A DNA stretch of 56,873 nt, taken from contig JAKUPL010000027.1 in NCBI GenBank assembly GCA_022449455.1, forward strand, positions 1 to 56,873, read 5' to 3'. The stretch comes from Alcanivorax sp. Lineage in GTDB: Bacteria; Pseudomonadota; Gammaproteobacteria; Pseudomonadales; Alcanivoracaceae. The notes beneath the pieces are model-generated. The model searched no databases, was not told where the DNA came from, and saw only the letters and a program-made list of their open reading frames with translations. The position numbers and the translations under genes were made by a program. Positions 32,256 to 41,224 of the stretch are shown one piece after another. Position 1 is the first letter of the stretch; every line of letters begins with the position of its first letter.

Positions 32256-35120
32256 TCAGGCGTCCGCGAACCATTGGTCCCAGATCGCTCGCACGCCTTC
32301 GCGCAGATCGCGGAATTCCGTGTCGTCGACGATGGACTTTTCTTTGCGCAGTGAAGCGCGATGAGCCGCGGACCGGTAGGCCAGGTAGGCTTCCCGCAGC
32401 AGGCCGGCATCCTGGGCCGGCATCAATTCCAGAGCGGCGAGGGTTTCGAGTAGCCGCACGTTGTCGGTGAAACGGGTCAGTTCACCGTGGGAGGAGGCCC
32501 ATCTAAGTACGCCATATTGCACCATAAATTCGATATCGACGATACCTCCGGGATCCTGCTTGAGGTGAAAACGGTCGGGCTGGCGGGCGGCCAGGTGGTC
32601 GACCATCTTCTCGCGCATGGCCAGCACGTCCCGGCGCAGGGCGTCGCGCTCCCGGGGGCGGCACAGCACCTCGTGACGGATGCCGTCGAAGCGCTCCCGG
32701 GCGCGGCTGCAGCCGGCCACCACCCGGGCGCGCACCAGGGCCTGGTGTTCCCAGGTCCAGGCGTCGTTGAGCTGGTACTTGCGGAACGCATCCATGGACG
32801 ACACCAGCAGCCCGGCGCTGCCACTGGGTCGTAGCCGGGTGTCCACCTCGTAGAGCTGGCCGCTCATGGTGCGGGTGGAGAGGATGTGCACGATGCGCTG
32901 GCCCAGACGGGCGTAGAACTGTTCGTTGGACACCGGCCGATCGCCGTCGGTGCTGCCGCCGGAGGCGGCGTCGTGCAGGAACACCAGGTCCAGGTCGGAG
33001 TTGTGGCCCAGCTCGATGCCGCCCAGCTTGCCGTAACCCACCACCACGAAGTCCGGGTTGCAGGGCTGGCCGTCGCCGCGCCCGGGCCGGCCGTGGCGCT
33101 CCACCAGCGGTTCCCAAGCCAGCATCACCACCTGCTTGAGGATGGCCTCCGCCAGCCACGTCAGGTAGTCGCTGACCTTCATCAGCGGCAGCACTTCGGT
33201 GACCTCGGAGGCGGCCACGCGCAGCAGGTGGGCCTGCTTGAAATTACGCAGCACCTCCATCTGCTGTTCCAGATCGTCCTCGGCCACCCGCAGCAATTGC
33301 TGGCGCAGTTCGTCGTCGAGCTCGTCGCGGCCCGGCGGCGAATACAGGGTGCTCACGTCCAGCAGCTCGTCGAGCAACACCGGATGGCGGGCCAGCCGCT
33401 CGGCGATCCAGGGGCTGGCGCCGGACAGCTTGACCAGTTGGGTCAGGGCGCCCGGGTTTTCCACCAGCAGGGCGATGTAGGCGCTGCGCCGCACCACCGC
33501 CTCCACGAAGGCCACCAGCCGCTCGGCGGTGACCCGGCCGTGGCCCTGATAGCCCAGCGCCTCCAGCAGCAGCGGCATGAGCCGGTCGAGCCGCTCGCGG
33601 CCGATGCGCTGCATGTTCATCACCGCGCGGGCGGAGCGCAGCCCCTCCAGGGCCGCCAGCACCTCTTCCGCCTCCTGCACGCCGACGCTTTCCAGGCGCG
33701 CCACCGCGTCGTCGTGGTCGAGCTGGCCGAGCCACAGGTCCAGCAGCTCCTGGTCGCCCTCGGACACCTGAGCCTCTTCCTGGGGATCGGCGATCACCTG
33801 GCTGAAGTGGTAGCGCACCTGTTCGCGGTGACGGCGCAGCGCGCGCTCGAAGGCGGCCCGGGCGGAGAAATCCATGGCGAAGGTGAGCCGCTGCCAGCCC
33901 AGCTCGTCGTCCGGCAGGCGCTGGGTCTGGCGGTCCGCCACCGCCTGCAGCCGGTGCTCCACGTCACGCAGGAACACGTAGGCCTCGCGCAGTTCCTCCA
34001 CCACGTCCTCGGGCAGCATGCCCTCGTCCGCCAGACGCGGCAGCATCTTGATCAGATTGGGCTCGCGCAGCGCCGGCAACTGACCGCCGCGAATCAGCTG
34101 GAACGCCTGGACGATGAACTCCACCTCGCGGATGCCGCCGGCGCCCAGCTTGACGTCCGCCTGCATGCCCTTGCGGTTCACCTCGCGCTCGATCAGGGCC
34201 TTCATTTCGCGCAGGGATTCGAAAGCGCCGTAGTCGATATAACGACGGTAGACGAACGGGTTGAGGCGTTCGATCAGGCGCGCGCCGGCCTGCAGATCAC
34301 CGGCCACCGGGCGCATCTTGATCAGCGCGTAGCGCTCCCATTCGCGGCCCTGGTTCTCGTAGTAGTGCTCCATGGCGTCGAAGCCGATGGCCAGGGCGCC
34401 GCTTTTGCCCCAGGGGCGCAGGCGCATGTCCACCCGGAACACGAAGCCGTCGGCGGTGTTCTGATCCAGCGCCTTGATCAGCTGCTGGCCCAGGCGCAGG
34501 AAGAACTGGTGGTGGGACAGGGCACGCCGTTCGCCGGGGATCTCGCCTTCGTGCTCGTAGGCGAAGATCAGGTCGATGTCCGACGACAGGTTCAGTTCCC
34601 GGGCGCCCAGCTTGCCCATGGCCAGGACCACCAGCTTCACCGGTTCGCCGTCCTCGTCGCGGGGCACGCCACCGCGCTCGCAGGCCCACTGGTAAAGCCG
34701 CTCCAGGGCGGTGCTGATGAGGGTATCGGCCAGCAGCGACAGGTCCGCCACGGTGGCGTGGTAGTCCGCCAGCCCGGTCAGGTCACGCCAGATCAGGCGC
34801 ACCATATGGCGGTGGCGCAGACGGCGCAGGGCCGCCTTGAGGGCGTCCTCGTCCTGGCAGGTCATCACCGCCTCGCGGACCTGCTCGGCCAGGGCGCCGC
34901 CGTCGAGCCGGTGACGCAGGGGGCTGGCGGCCAGCCACTCGCCCAGTTCAGGGTCACGGATAAACTGTTCCGCCACATAGTCGGAACCCGCCCATACCCG
35001 GGGCAGATCGCTGAGCAGCGTGTCGGGAAGCGTGTGGCCCACCTCCTGGAACCGCTGCCAGTGCCGGGTCACCAGCACGGAGAGTTCGTCGGGCAGGCTC
35101 GAATAGTCGGGTTCTGTCAT
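32256..35120 (-). CDS. glnE: Glutamine synthetase adenylyltransferase/deadenylase GlnE
   Basis: 954 residues, full length. Two nucleotidyltransferase domains, each with the G-x-SD-x-DL signature, are visible: LGARELNLSSDIDLIFAYEHEG in the N-terminal (deadenylylase) half and LGGIELGHNSDLDLVFLHD in the C-terminal (adenylylase) half. Each is followed by helical GlnD-UR_UTase-type regions. It adjusts glutamine synthetase activity to nitrogen status, in concert with PII proteins. No nitrogen-regulated promoter is evident. Upstream lies element B2; ilvE starts 68 nt downstream. Confidence 0.97.
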   Translation of the reverse strand: MTEPDYSSLPDELSVLVTRHWQRFQEVGHTLPDTLLSDLPRVWAGSDYVAEQFIRDPELGEWLAASPLRHRLDGGALAEQVREAVMTCQDEDALKAALRRLRHRHMVRLIWRDLTGLADYHATVADLSLLADTLISTALERLYQWACERGGVPRDEDGEPVKLVVLAMGKLGARELNLSSDIDLIFAYEHEGEIPGERRALSHHQFFLRLGQQLIKALDQNTADGFVFRVDMRLRPWGKSGALAIGFDAMEHYYENQGREWERYALIKMRPVAGDLQAGARLIERLNPFVYRRYIDYGAFESLREMKALIEREVNRKGMQADVKLGAGGIREVEFIVQAFQLIRGGQLPALREPNLIKMLPRLADEGMLPEDVVEELREAYVFLRDVEHRLQAVADRQTQRLPDDELGWQRLTFAMDFSARAAFERALRRHREQVRYHFSQVIADPQEEAQVSEGDQELLDLWLGQLDHDDAVARLESVGVQEAEEVLAALEGLRSARAVMNMQRIGRERLDRLMPLLLEALGYQGHGRVTAERLVAFVEAVVRRSAYIALLVENPGALTQLVKLSGASPWIAERLARHPVLLDELLDVSTLYSPPGRDELDDELRQQLLRVAEDDLEQQMEVLRNFKQAHLLRVAASEVTEVLPLMKVSDYLTWLAEAILKQVVMLAWEPLVERHGRPGRGDGQPCNPDFVVVGYGKLGGIELGHNSDLDLVFLHDAASGGSTDGDRPVSNEQFYARLGQRIVHILSTRTMSGQLYEVDTRLRPSGSAGLLVSSMDAFRKYQLNDAWTWEHQALVRARVVAGCSRARERFDGIRHEVLCRPRERDALRRDVLAMREKMVDHLAARQPDRFHLKQDPGGIVDIEFMVQYGVLRWASSHGELTRFTDNVRLLETLAALELMPAQDAGLLREAYLAYRSAAHRASLRKEKSIVDDTEFRDLREGVRAIWDQWFADA

Positions 35121-35171
35121 GGGCGGCTATTGTCCACGGCCTTGAGGGGAAAGGGCAATGGGAAGATAAAT

Positions 35172-35288
35172 CCGATACAGGATGCAGGATTCAGGATACA
35201 GGCGCGGGTGGACGCGACACGAGAGCGGAGGCCCAGCCCGCGCCCGAACGCCAGGGCCTTTTACCCTGCATCCTGAATCCTGTATCGG
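35172..35288. repeat. Heptamer-armed inverted repeat element, ATNCAGG family (element B2)
   Basis: The left arm at 35175-35202 is four units (ATACAGG, ATGCAGG, ATTCAGG, ATACAGG). The right arm at 35265-35285 is three units in reverse complement. Outer ends are CCGAT and ATCGG. The interior of about 62 nt starts C-GCGGG directly after the left arm. The outermost unit pairs perfectly; inner units pair with single mismatches at the variable third position. It sits between the GspE-like gene and glnE. Confidence 0.82.
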
Positions 35289-35302
35289 ACGGCCAACGGT
35301 CG

Positions 35303-37096
35303 TCACAGTAGTACATCCTGGGACGGGGTGACCCGCATCACTTCCTCGATGGTGGTGAGCCCCTGGGCGACCTTGCGGGCCCCGCTGATGCGCAGCGGCT
35401 TCATGCCGTTCTTGACCGCCAGCCGGGTCAGGGATTCCAGGTCGGCGCCGCGTCCCACCTGGCCCTTGAGAGCACCGTTGAACGGCAAGGTCTCGTAGAC
35501 CCCCATGCGGCCCAGGTAGCCGGTACCCCGGCACTCCAGACAGCCCACCGGCTGGCACACGGTGTCGGGCATGGCCATCTTGAAGGGGCGTACCAGCTCC
35601 TTCCAGGCCTCCGGGTCCGGGGCGGTTTCCACCTTGCAGTGGGGGCAGAGGGTGCGCACCAGGCGCTGGGCCATCACCCCGATCACGGTGGCGGACAGCA
35701 GATAGGGCGGCACGCCCAGGTCCACCAGCCGGGTGATCGACGAGGGCGCGTCGTTGGTGTGCAGGGTGGACAACACCAGGTGTCCGGTGAGCGCCGCCTG
35801 GATCGCCATGTCGGCGGTGGCCAGATCGCGGATCTCGCCGATCATGATGATGTCCGGGTCCTGGCGCAGCATGGCCTTGACGCCCTGGGCGAAGTCCACG
35901 TCGATGTTGGCCTGTACCTGCATCTGGTTGAAGCTGGGTTCCACCATCTCGATGGGGTCCTCGACGGTGCAGACGTTGACCTCGCTGGTGGCCAGTTGCT
36001 TGAGGGTGGAATACAGGGTGGTGGTCTTGCCGGAGCCGGTGGGGCCGGTGACGAACACGATGCCGTGGGTGTGGGCGGTCATCGCCCGCCAGTGCTCATG
36101 GTCCTCGCGGCTGAAGCCGAGCTGGGCGAAGCTGCGCACCAGCACGTCCGGGTCGAAGATGCGCATCACCATCTTCTCGCCGAAGGCGGTGGGCAGGGTG
36201 GAGATGCGCAGCTCCACCTCGTCGCCGTCCGGGGATTTGGTCTTGAGCCGGCCGTCCTGGGGCTTGCGCTTCTCCGCCACGTTAAGCCGGGACAGGATTT
36301 TCAGGCGACTGGTCACCGCCGCCATGATCGCCGCCGGCAGCTCGTAGACGTCGTGCAGCACGCCATCGATGCGAAAGCGCATCCGGCCCTGCTCCCGGCG
36401 TGGCTCCAGGTGAATGTCGCTGGCCCGCTGGGAGAAGGCGTACTGCAGGATCCAGTCGACGATATTGACGATGTGCTGGTCGTCCGCGTCATGATGGCCC
36501 TTGCCCACCTCCAGCAGTTGCTCGAAGTTGGTGATGCCGGACAGTTCCTGGCCGCCGGCCCGGGCGGCGCCGGCGATGGAGCGGCTCAGGTTGTAGAACT
36601 CGATGCGGTAACGGCGCAGCTGCTCCGGATTGGCGAACACCGTTTCCAGTTCGCGCTCGCCGAGCACCTGGCGCAGGTGTTCGCGCCAGTCCAGCCGGAA
36701 CGGCTGGTCGCAGGCCACCACCACCCGGTCCCGGCGGCTCTCCACCGCCACCAGGCCGTGGCGCTCGGCGAAGGCATAACTCATCACCCGGGTGACGCCG
36801 TCCACGTCCACCTTGAGCGGGTCGATGTGATACAGCGGCAGGCCGCTCTTCTCCGCCAGCCATCCAGACAGAAAGTCCACGTCCAGAACCCGCTGGCCGT
36901 GGCTCTGGTCCACCAGCCGGTACTTGGCCACCACCTCCAGCGGATGCCAGTTCAGTTCCTTGTTTTCCCGCGGCGTGGTGGAAATGACGTTGAAGTCCTC
37001 GCGGCTGACGCGCTGCTCCTCGAGCAGCTCACGCATCACCCAGCGAACGTCCACTTCCTGGCCCTGGCGGTGCGCGGGCACGGCGGTGACGGGCAC
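35303..37096 (-). CDS. GspE/PilB-family secretion or pilus ATPase (orphan)
   Basis: 597 residues. An N-terminal MshEN-like region (about 50-160) precedes the hexameric ATPase core: Walker A GPTGSGKT at 351-358, the Asp box TVEDPIEM, Walker B DPDIIMIGEIRDLATADMAI, and the His box GHLVLSTLHTNDA. A CPHC...CLECRGTGYLGR zinc site follows. Such ATPases drive type IV pilus or type II secretion assembly, but no pseudopilin, secretin or platform gene is nearby, so its machine is elsewhere or unknown. The start is a GTG with GGGGGAG upstream. It ends 15 nt from repeat element B2. Confidence 0.88.
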   Translation of the reverse strand: MPVTAVPAHRQGQEVDVRWVMRELLEEQRVSREDFNVISTTPRENKELNWHPLEVVAKYRLVDQSHGQRVLDVDFLSGWLAEKSGLPLYHIDPLKVDVDGVTRVMSYAFAERHGLVAVESRRDRVVVACDQPFRLDWREHLRQVLGERELETVFANPEQLRRYRIEFYNLSRSIAGAARAGGQELSGITNFEQLLEVGKGHHDADDQHIVNIVDWILQYAFSQRASDIHLEPRREQGRMRFRIDGVLHDVYELPAAIMAAVTSRLKILSRLNVAEKRKPQDGRLKTKSPDGDEVELRISTLPTAFGEKMVMRIFDPDVLVRSFAQLGFSREDHEHWRAMTAHTHGIVFVTGPTGSGKTTTLYSTLKQLATSEVNVCTVEDPIEMVEPSFNQMQVQANIDVDFAQGVKAMLRQDPDIIMIGEIRDLATADMAIQAALTGHLVLSTLHTNDAPSSITRLVDLGVPPYLLSATVIGVMAQRLVRTLCPHCKVETAPDPEAWKELVRPFKMAMPDTVCQPVGCLECRGTGYLGRMGVYETLPFNGALKGQVGRGADLESLTRLAVKNGMKPLRISGARKVAQGLTTIEEVMRVTPSQDVLL

Positions 37097-37209
37097 GGCT
37101 CTCCCCCTTTTTCCCGTTTTCGGCCACTGTAGTCCGCGCCGGGGCTTGCCGCCATCCCCGAATCGCCGGAACCTGAACCGGTGCCGGTCGCGGTGGCGGC
37201 CAGGCGCCG

Positions 37210-37238
37210 TGGACGGGTCGCGGCATCCCCTCTATACT
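37210..37238 (+). promoter_or_regulatory. Candidate promoter for the DUF47-pit operon
   Basis: TATACT at 37233-37238 is a good -10 box; TGGACG lies 17 nt upstream as a weak -35. It is 41 nt before the ATG at 37280, in the divergent gap between the GspE-like gene and the DUF47 gene. Confidence 0.45.
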
Positions 37239-37279
37239 CGCGCCCCAAATTATGACCTTTCCGTTACAGGGTGACCCCC

Positions 37280-37960
37280 ATGTCCTTCGGAAGCTCGATC
37301 GCCGGCCTGTTTGGCCGCTCCCCGATCAAACCCCTGCAGCAGCACTACGACACGGTGCACGAATGCGCGGTGGGCCTGGGTGACTTCTTCGCCGCGGTGA
37401 GCAGCGGCAACTGGGATCAGGCCAAGGCCGCCCGCCAGCGCATCGCCGACCTGGAAAACCAGGCCGACGGCATGAAGAAGGAATTCCGCCTCAATCTCCC
37501 CAAGAGCCTGTTTCTGCCGGTGCCCCGCTCGGACCTGCTGGAACTGGTCAGCGTGCAGGACAAGGTGGCCAACAAGGCCAAGGACATCGCCGGCCTGATG
37601 CTGGGCCGGCAGATGACCATCCCTCCGGCCCTGGCCGGCGTGATGGGCGACTACCTGCAGGGCGCCATCGACACCTCGGCCCAGGCCCAGAAAGCCATCA
37701 ATGAGCTGGACGAGCTGGTGGAAACCGGCTTCAGCGGCCGCGAAATCCGCCTGGTGGAAGATCTGATCGAGGAGTTGGACCGCCTGGAGCGGGCCAACGA
37801 CGACCAGCAGATCGTGATTCGCGCCCAGCTGTTCAAGCTGGAAAGCGAGCTGCCGCCGGTGGACGTGATCTTCCTCTACAAAATCATCGACTGGATCGGC
37901 GACCTGGCCGACCGTGCCCAGAAGGTGGGCGGCCGCCTGCAGCTGCTGCTGGCCCGTTAA
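37280..37960 (+). CDS. DUF47/PhoU-like phosphate-transport regulator
   Basis: 226 residues, almost entirely helical, with the DUF47 (TIGR00153) features FGRSPIKPLQQHYDTVHECA near the N-terminus, VSVQDKVANKAKDIAGLMLGR in the middle and FLYKIIDWIGDLADRAQKVG at the end. Proteins of this type accompany PiT transporters and are thought to tune them, as PhoU does for Pst. The ATG at 37280 is favoured over a GTG three codons upstream. The pit gene starts 37 nt downstream. Confidence 0.88.
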   Translation: MSFGSSIAGLFGRSPIKPLQQHYDTVHECAVGLGDFFAAVSSGNWDQAKAARQRIADLENQADGMKKEFRLNLPKSLFLPVPRSDLLELVSVQDKVANKAKDIAGLMLGRQMTIPPALAGVMGDYLQGAIDTSAQAQKAINELDELVETGFSGREIRLVEDLIEELDRLERANDDQQIVIRAQLFKLESELPPVDVIFLYKIIDWIGDLADRAQKVGGRLQLLLAR

Positions 37961-37997
37961 CCCACTTTAAATCGCCACTCAGACCAGGGGTTTCTCA

Positions 37998-39266
37998 ATG
38001 GAGTGGATGCTTGAACACAGCATGCTGATGCTGCTTATCGCCGGCGCGTTCGGCTTCCTGATGGCCTGGGGCGTGGGCGCCAACGACGTGGCCAACGCCA
38101 TGGGCACCTCGGTGGGCGCCGGCGCCCTGACCGTCAAGCAGGCGGTGCTGATCGCCATCATCTTCGAGTTCGCCGGGGCCTACCTGGCCGGCGGCGAGGT
38201 CACCGCCACGGTGCGCAAGGGCATCGTCGACGCCGGCGTTTTCAACGAGACCCCCCACTACCTGGTCTACGGCATGATGGCCGCCCTGCTGGCCGCCGGC
38301 ATCTGGCTGGTGGTGGCGTCCTGGGCCGGCTGGCCGGTGTCCACCACCCACTCCATCGTCGGCGCCATCGTCGGCTTCGCCGCCGTCGGCGTCGGCGTGG
38401 ACGCGGTGCACTGGAACGAAGTGGGCTCCATCGTCGCCAGTTGGGTGACCTCGCCACTGCTGGCCGGCTTTATTTCGTTCTTTCTGATCAAGAGCGTGCA
38501 GCGGCTGGTGCTCAACCAGGACGACCCGTTCCAGAGCGCCAAGCGGGTGGTGCCGTTCTACATGTTCCTGGTCGGCTACGTGATGACCGCGGTGACCCTC
38601 ACCAAGGGCCTCAAGCACATCGGCCTGGACGTCAGCTTCGCCGCCAGCCTGGGCTGGTCGCTGCTGGGCGGCCTGGCGGTGGCCGCCGTCGGTGCCCTGT
38701 TCCTGCGCCGCATCAAACAGGACCCGGAGGCGGACCGGCAGTTCCGGTTCAGCTCCGTGGAGCGCATCTTCGCGGTGCTGATGATCTTCACCGCCTGCGC
38801 CATGGCCTTCGCCCACGGCTCCAACGACGTGGCCAACGCGGTGGGCCCGCTGGCCGCCATCAACAGCGTGATCGTCAACCAGGGCGTGATCGGCGAGGAA
38901 GCGGCCATGCCCAGCTGGATTCTGCTGGTGGGCGCCATGGGCATCGTGTTTGGCCTGGCGATCCTGGGTGCCCGGGTGATGGCCACCGTGGGCACCAAAA
39001 TCACCGCCCTGACCCCCAGCCGGGGCTTCGCCGCCGAGCTGGGCGCCGCCACCACCGTGGTGCTGGCTTCCGGCACCGGCCTGCCGATTTCCACCACCCA
39101 TACCCTGGTGGGCGCGGTGCTCGGCGTGGGCATGGCGCGCGGCATCGGCTCGCTGAACCTGCGCGTGATCGGCACCATCTTTACCTCCTGGGTGGTAACG
39201 CTGCCGGCGGGCGCGCTGCTGTCGATTCTGTTCTTCTACTTCTTCAAGGGGCTGTTCGGGGCCTAA
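37998..39266 (+). CDS. pit: PiT-family inorganic phosphate transporter
   Basis: 422 residues, about ten membrane helices in two inverted halves. Each half has the PiT signature: WGVGANDVANAMGTSVGAG (about 17-35) and MAFAHGSNDVANAVGPLAA in the second half; both halves also have an (I/V)STTH motif. It imports phosphate with protons or cations at low affinity. AGGGG precedes the ATG. It is co-directional with the DUF47 gene, as in Pseudomonas. Downstream is repeat element B3. Confidence 0.93.
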   Translation: MEWMLEHSMLMLLIAGAFGFLMAWGVGANDVANAMGTSVGAGALTVKQAVLIAIIFEFAGAYLAGGEVTATVRKGIVDAGVFNETPHYLVYGMMAALLAAGIWLVVASWAGWPVSTTHSIVGAIVGFAAVGVGVDAVHWNEVGSIVASWVTSPLLAGFISFFLIKSVQRLVLNQDDPFQSAKRVVPFYMFLVGYVMTAVTLTKGLKHIGLDVSFAASLGWSLLGGLAVAAVGALFLRRIKQDPEADRQFRFSSVERIFAVLMIFTACAMAFAHGSNDVANAVGPLAAINSVIVNQGVIGEEAAMPSWILLVGAMGIVFGLAILGARVMATVGTKITALTPSRGFAAELGAATTVVLASGTGLPISTTHTLVGAVLGVGMARGIGSLNLRVIGTIFTSWVVTLPAGALLSILFFYFFKGLFGA

Positions 39267-39279
39267 GGCGGCTACGCCG

Positions 39280-39437
39280 CCGATGCAGGGTTCAGGATGC
39301 AGGATACAGCGCGGGACAGTTTGTCGTAGCGGCCAGGCCGTACCCACGCTCAAGCCCGTGCGCGAGCACGGCGAGCAAATCCCCCTCTGCCTGATCCGCG
39401 CTGCATCCTGAATCCTGTATCCTGAACCCTGCATCCG
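39280..39437. repeat. Heptamer-armed inverted repeat element, ATNCAGG family (element B3)
   Basis: Left arm units at 39283-39310 are ATGCAGG, GTTCAGG, ATGCAGG, ATACAGC. The right arm at 39400-39434 has five reverse-complement units. The two outermost pairs match exactly, including the variant GTTCAGG opposite CCTGAAC, a paired change supporting the arms as partners. The interior of about 89 nt begins GCGGG. Outer ends are CCGAT and ATCCG. It lies between pit and argA. Confidence 0.82.
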
Positions 39438-39464
39438 ATCTGGTCCGCACCACCCGGCGGTGGC

Positions 39465-39470
39465 TATACT
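39465..39470 (+). promoter_or_regulatory. TATACT -10 box very close to the argA start
   Basis: TATACT lies only 6 nt before the ATG at 39477. If used, transcription would start at about that ATG, favouring either a leaderless message or the in-frame GTG at 39501 as the true argA start. No good -35 is visible. Confidence 0.35.
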
Positions 39471-39476
39471 CCCCCG

Positions 39477-40814
39477 ATGTCTTCCAGCCCCGAGAGCCCC
39501 GTGTCCGACACTGACGACCAGGTCGCCTGGTTCCGCAATTCGTCGCCCTACATCAACGCCCATCGCGGTCGCACCTTCGTGGTGATGATCAGCGGTGAGG
39601 TGCTGGATACCCCGCGCCTGCCGGCGCTGATCCATGACCTGGCCATGCTCAACGCCCTGGGCGTACGGCTGGTGCTGGTGCACGGCGCGCGGCCGCAGAT
39701 CAGCCGCCGGGTGCAGGCCGCCGGCCTGGAAAGCCGCTTCGAGAATCACACCCGCATCACCGACGCCGCCGCGCTGGAGGAAGTAACCGCCGCGGTGGGC
39801 GCCCTGCGCCTGAAGCTGGAAGGGCTGTTTTCCATGGGGCTGGCCAACTCGCCCATGTACAACGCCACCATCCAGCTGATCAGCGGCAACTTCGTGATCG
39901 CCAAGCCGGTGGGCGTGCGTAACGGCTTTGACTACCAGCACACCGGCGAGGTGCGGCGCATCCAGGTGGAGGCCATCCGCCGCCAGGTGGACAGCGGCAA
40001 CGTGGTGCTGCTCTCGCCCCTGGGCGCCTCGCCCACCGGCGAGCTGTTCAACCTGAACGCCGAGGAAGTGGCTTCCAGCGCCGCCATCGCGCTGGCCGCC
40101 GACAAGCTGATCGTGCTCGGCGACGGCCTGCGCGTGGACGACGACGAAGGCCGCCTGCTGCGTGAGTTGACGCCCCAGGAAGCGGGCCGTCTGCTGATCC
40201 AGGAACGGTTCAGTACCGACCCGGTGGACCGCCAACTCACCGCCGCCTGCCACGCGGCCAGCAACGGCGTGGCCCGGGCCCATCTGCTGGACACTTGCGA
40301 GGACGGCGCCCTGGTGCGCGAGCTGTTCACCCGCGACGGCTGCGGCACCATGGTCACCCGGGAGAGCTACGAGACCCTGCGCGGCGCCCGCATCGACGAC
40401 GTGGGCGGCATCCTGGAACTGCTCGCTCCCCTGGAAGAGGACGGCACCCTGGTGCGCCGCTCCCGGGAGCTGCTGGAAAACGAGATCCACCGCTTCGCCC
40501 TGATCGAGCGCGACGGCATGGTGATCGGCTGCGCCGCCCTCTACCCGTTCCCGGACGACCGCATCGGCGAACTGGCCTGCGTGGCGGTGCACCCCCACTA
40601 CCGCAACAGCGAACGGGGCCTGCAACTGCTGCGCTACCTGGAACGGCGCGCCCGCGAGCAGAGCCTGCAAAAGCTGTTCGTGCTCACCACCCGCACCGCC
40701 CACTGGTTCCGCGAGCAGGGCTTCGAGCCCGCCGGCGTGGAAGCACTGCCGGCCCAACGCCAGGCGCTCTATAACTGGCAGCGCAATTCCAAGGTGTTCG
40801 TGAAAAGCCTGTAG
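39477..40814 (+). CDS. argA: N-acetylglutamate synthase ArgA
   Basis: 445 residues. An N-terminal amino-acid-kinase-like domain (NSSPYINAHRGRTFVVMISGE, VRLVLVHGARPQISRRV, AAIALAADKLIVLGDG) binds the feedback inhibitor arginine in this family. The C-terminal GNAT domain (about 300-445) has RIGELACVAVHPHYRNSERG, the acetyl-CoA loop. It makes N-acetylglutamate, the first arginine intermediate. The GTG at 39501 would give an N-terminus closer to Pseudomonas ArgA and suits the -10 box at 39465. It converges on vapC 11 nt away. Confidence 0.94.
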   Translation: MSSSPESPVSDTDDQVAWFRNSSPYINAHRGRTFVVMISGEVLDTPRLPALIHDLAMLNALGVRLVLVHGARPQISRRVQAAGLESRFENHTRITDAAALEEVTAAVGALRLKLEGLFSMGLANSPMYNATIQLISGNFVIAKPVGVRNGFDYQHTGEVRRIQVEAIRRQVDSGNVVLLSPLGASPTGELFNLNAEEVASSAAIALAADKLIVLGDGLRVDDDEGRLLRELTPQEAGRLLIQERFSTDPVDRQLTAACHAASNGVARAHLLDTCEDGALVRELFTRDGCGTMVTRESYETLRGARIDDVGGILELLAPLEEDGTLVRRSRELLENEIHRFALIERDGMVIGCAALYPFPDDRIGELACVAVHPHYRNSERGLQLLRYLERRAREQSLQKLFVLTTRTAHWFREQGFEPAGVEALPAQRQALYNWQRNSKVFVKSL

Positions 40815-40825
40815 TCGGCCGGGCG

Positions 40826-41224
40826 CTACACCCAGTCTTCCACGCGCAGGCCGGGCACCCGGTCGAACTCCCGGGTGTTGTGGGTCACCAGCACCAGCGC
40901 CCGGCTGCGCGCGTGGCCGGCGATCATCTGGTCCCAGGGGCCGATGGGCGTGCCCGCCCCGGCCAGCTCCGCGCGCACTTCCCCCGTGTGCGCGGCGGCC
41001 TCGGCCCCGTACTCCAGCACCTCCAGGCGGGCGGCGAAGCCTTCCACCACCTCCAGATTGTCCCGGCGCCGGGCGGACCGCTCGGCGCCATGGATCAGTT
41101 CCATCAGCGTCACGCTGCTGATGCACAGCGCACCCTGCCGCTCCCGAAAAGCCGCCCGCACCGCCGCCGGCCGGTTCTTGATGGTGTAGATGCAGATATT
41201 GGTATCCAGCATGTACTTCAGCAT
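40826..41224 (-). CDS. vapC: VapC-family PIN-domain toxin ribonuclease
   Basis: 132 residues. The PIN active-site set is present: D7 (MLDTNI), E42 (LMELIHG), D98 (GPWDQMIAGHA) and the N116-D121 region (THNTREFDRV). VapC toxins cleave RNA, often initiator tRNA or rRNA, when freed from VapB. The start shares one base with the vapB stop (TGATG), the usual coupling for such pairs. Confidence 0.9.
   Translation of the reverse strand: MLKYMLDTNICIYTIKNRPAAVRAAFRERQGALCISSVTLMELIHGAERSARRRDNLEVVEGFAARLEVLEYGAEAAAHTGEVRAELAGAGTPIGPWDQMIAGHARSRALVLVTHNTREFDRVPGLRVEDWV

Noticed and set aside
32886-35276. A 796-codon plus-strand frame opposite glnE
   Set aside because: Shadow of a full-length GlnE; His/Gln-rich, no motifs.
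37995-41126. A 1043-codon open frame on the minus strand across pit, element B3 and argA
   Set aside because: It is antisense to two well-supported genes; its translation is Gly/Ala/His/Gln/Arg-rich low-complexity typical of shadows in G+C-rich DNA.
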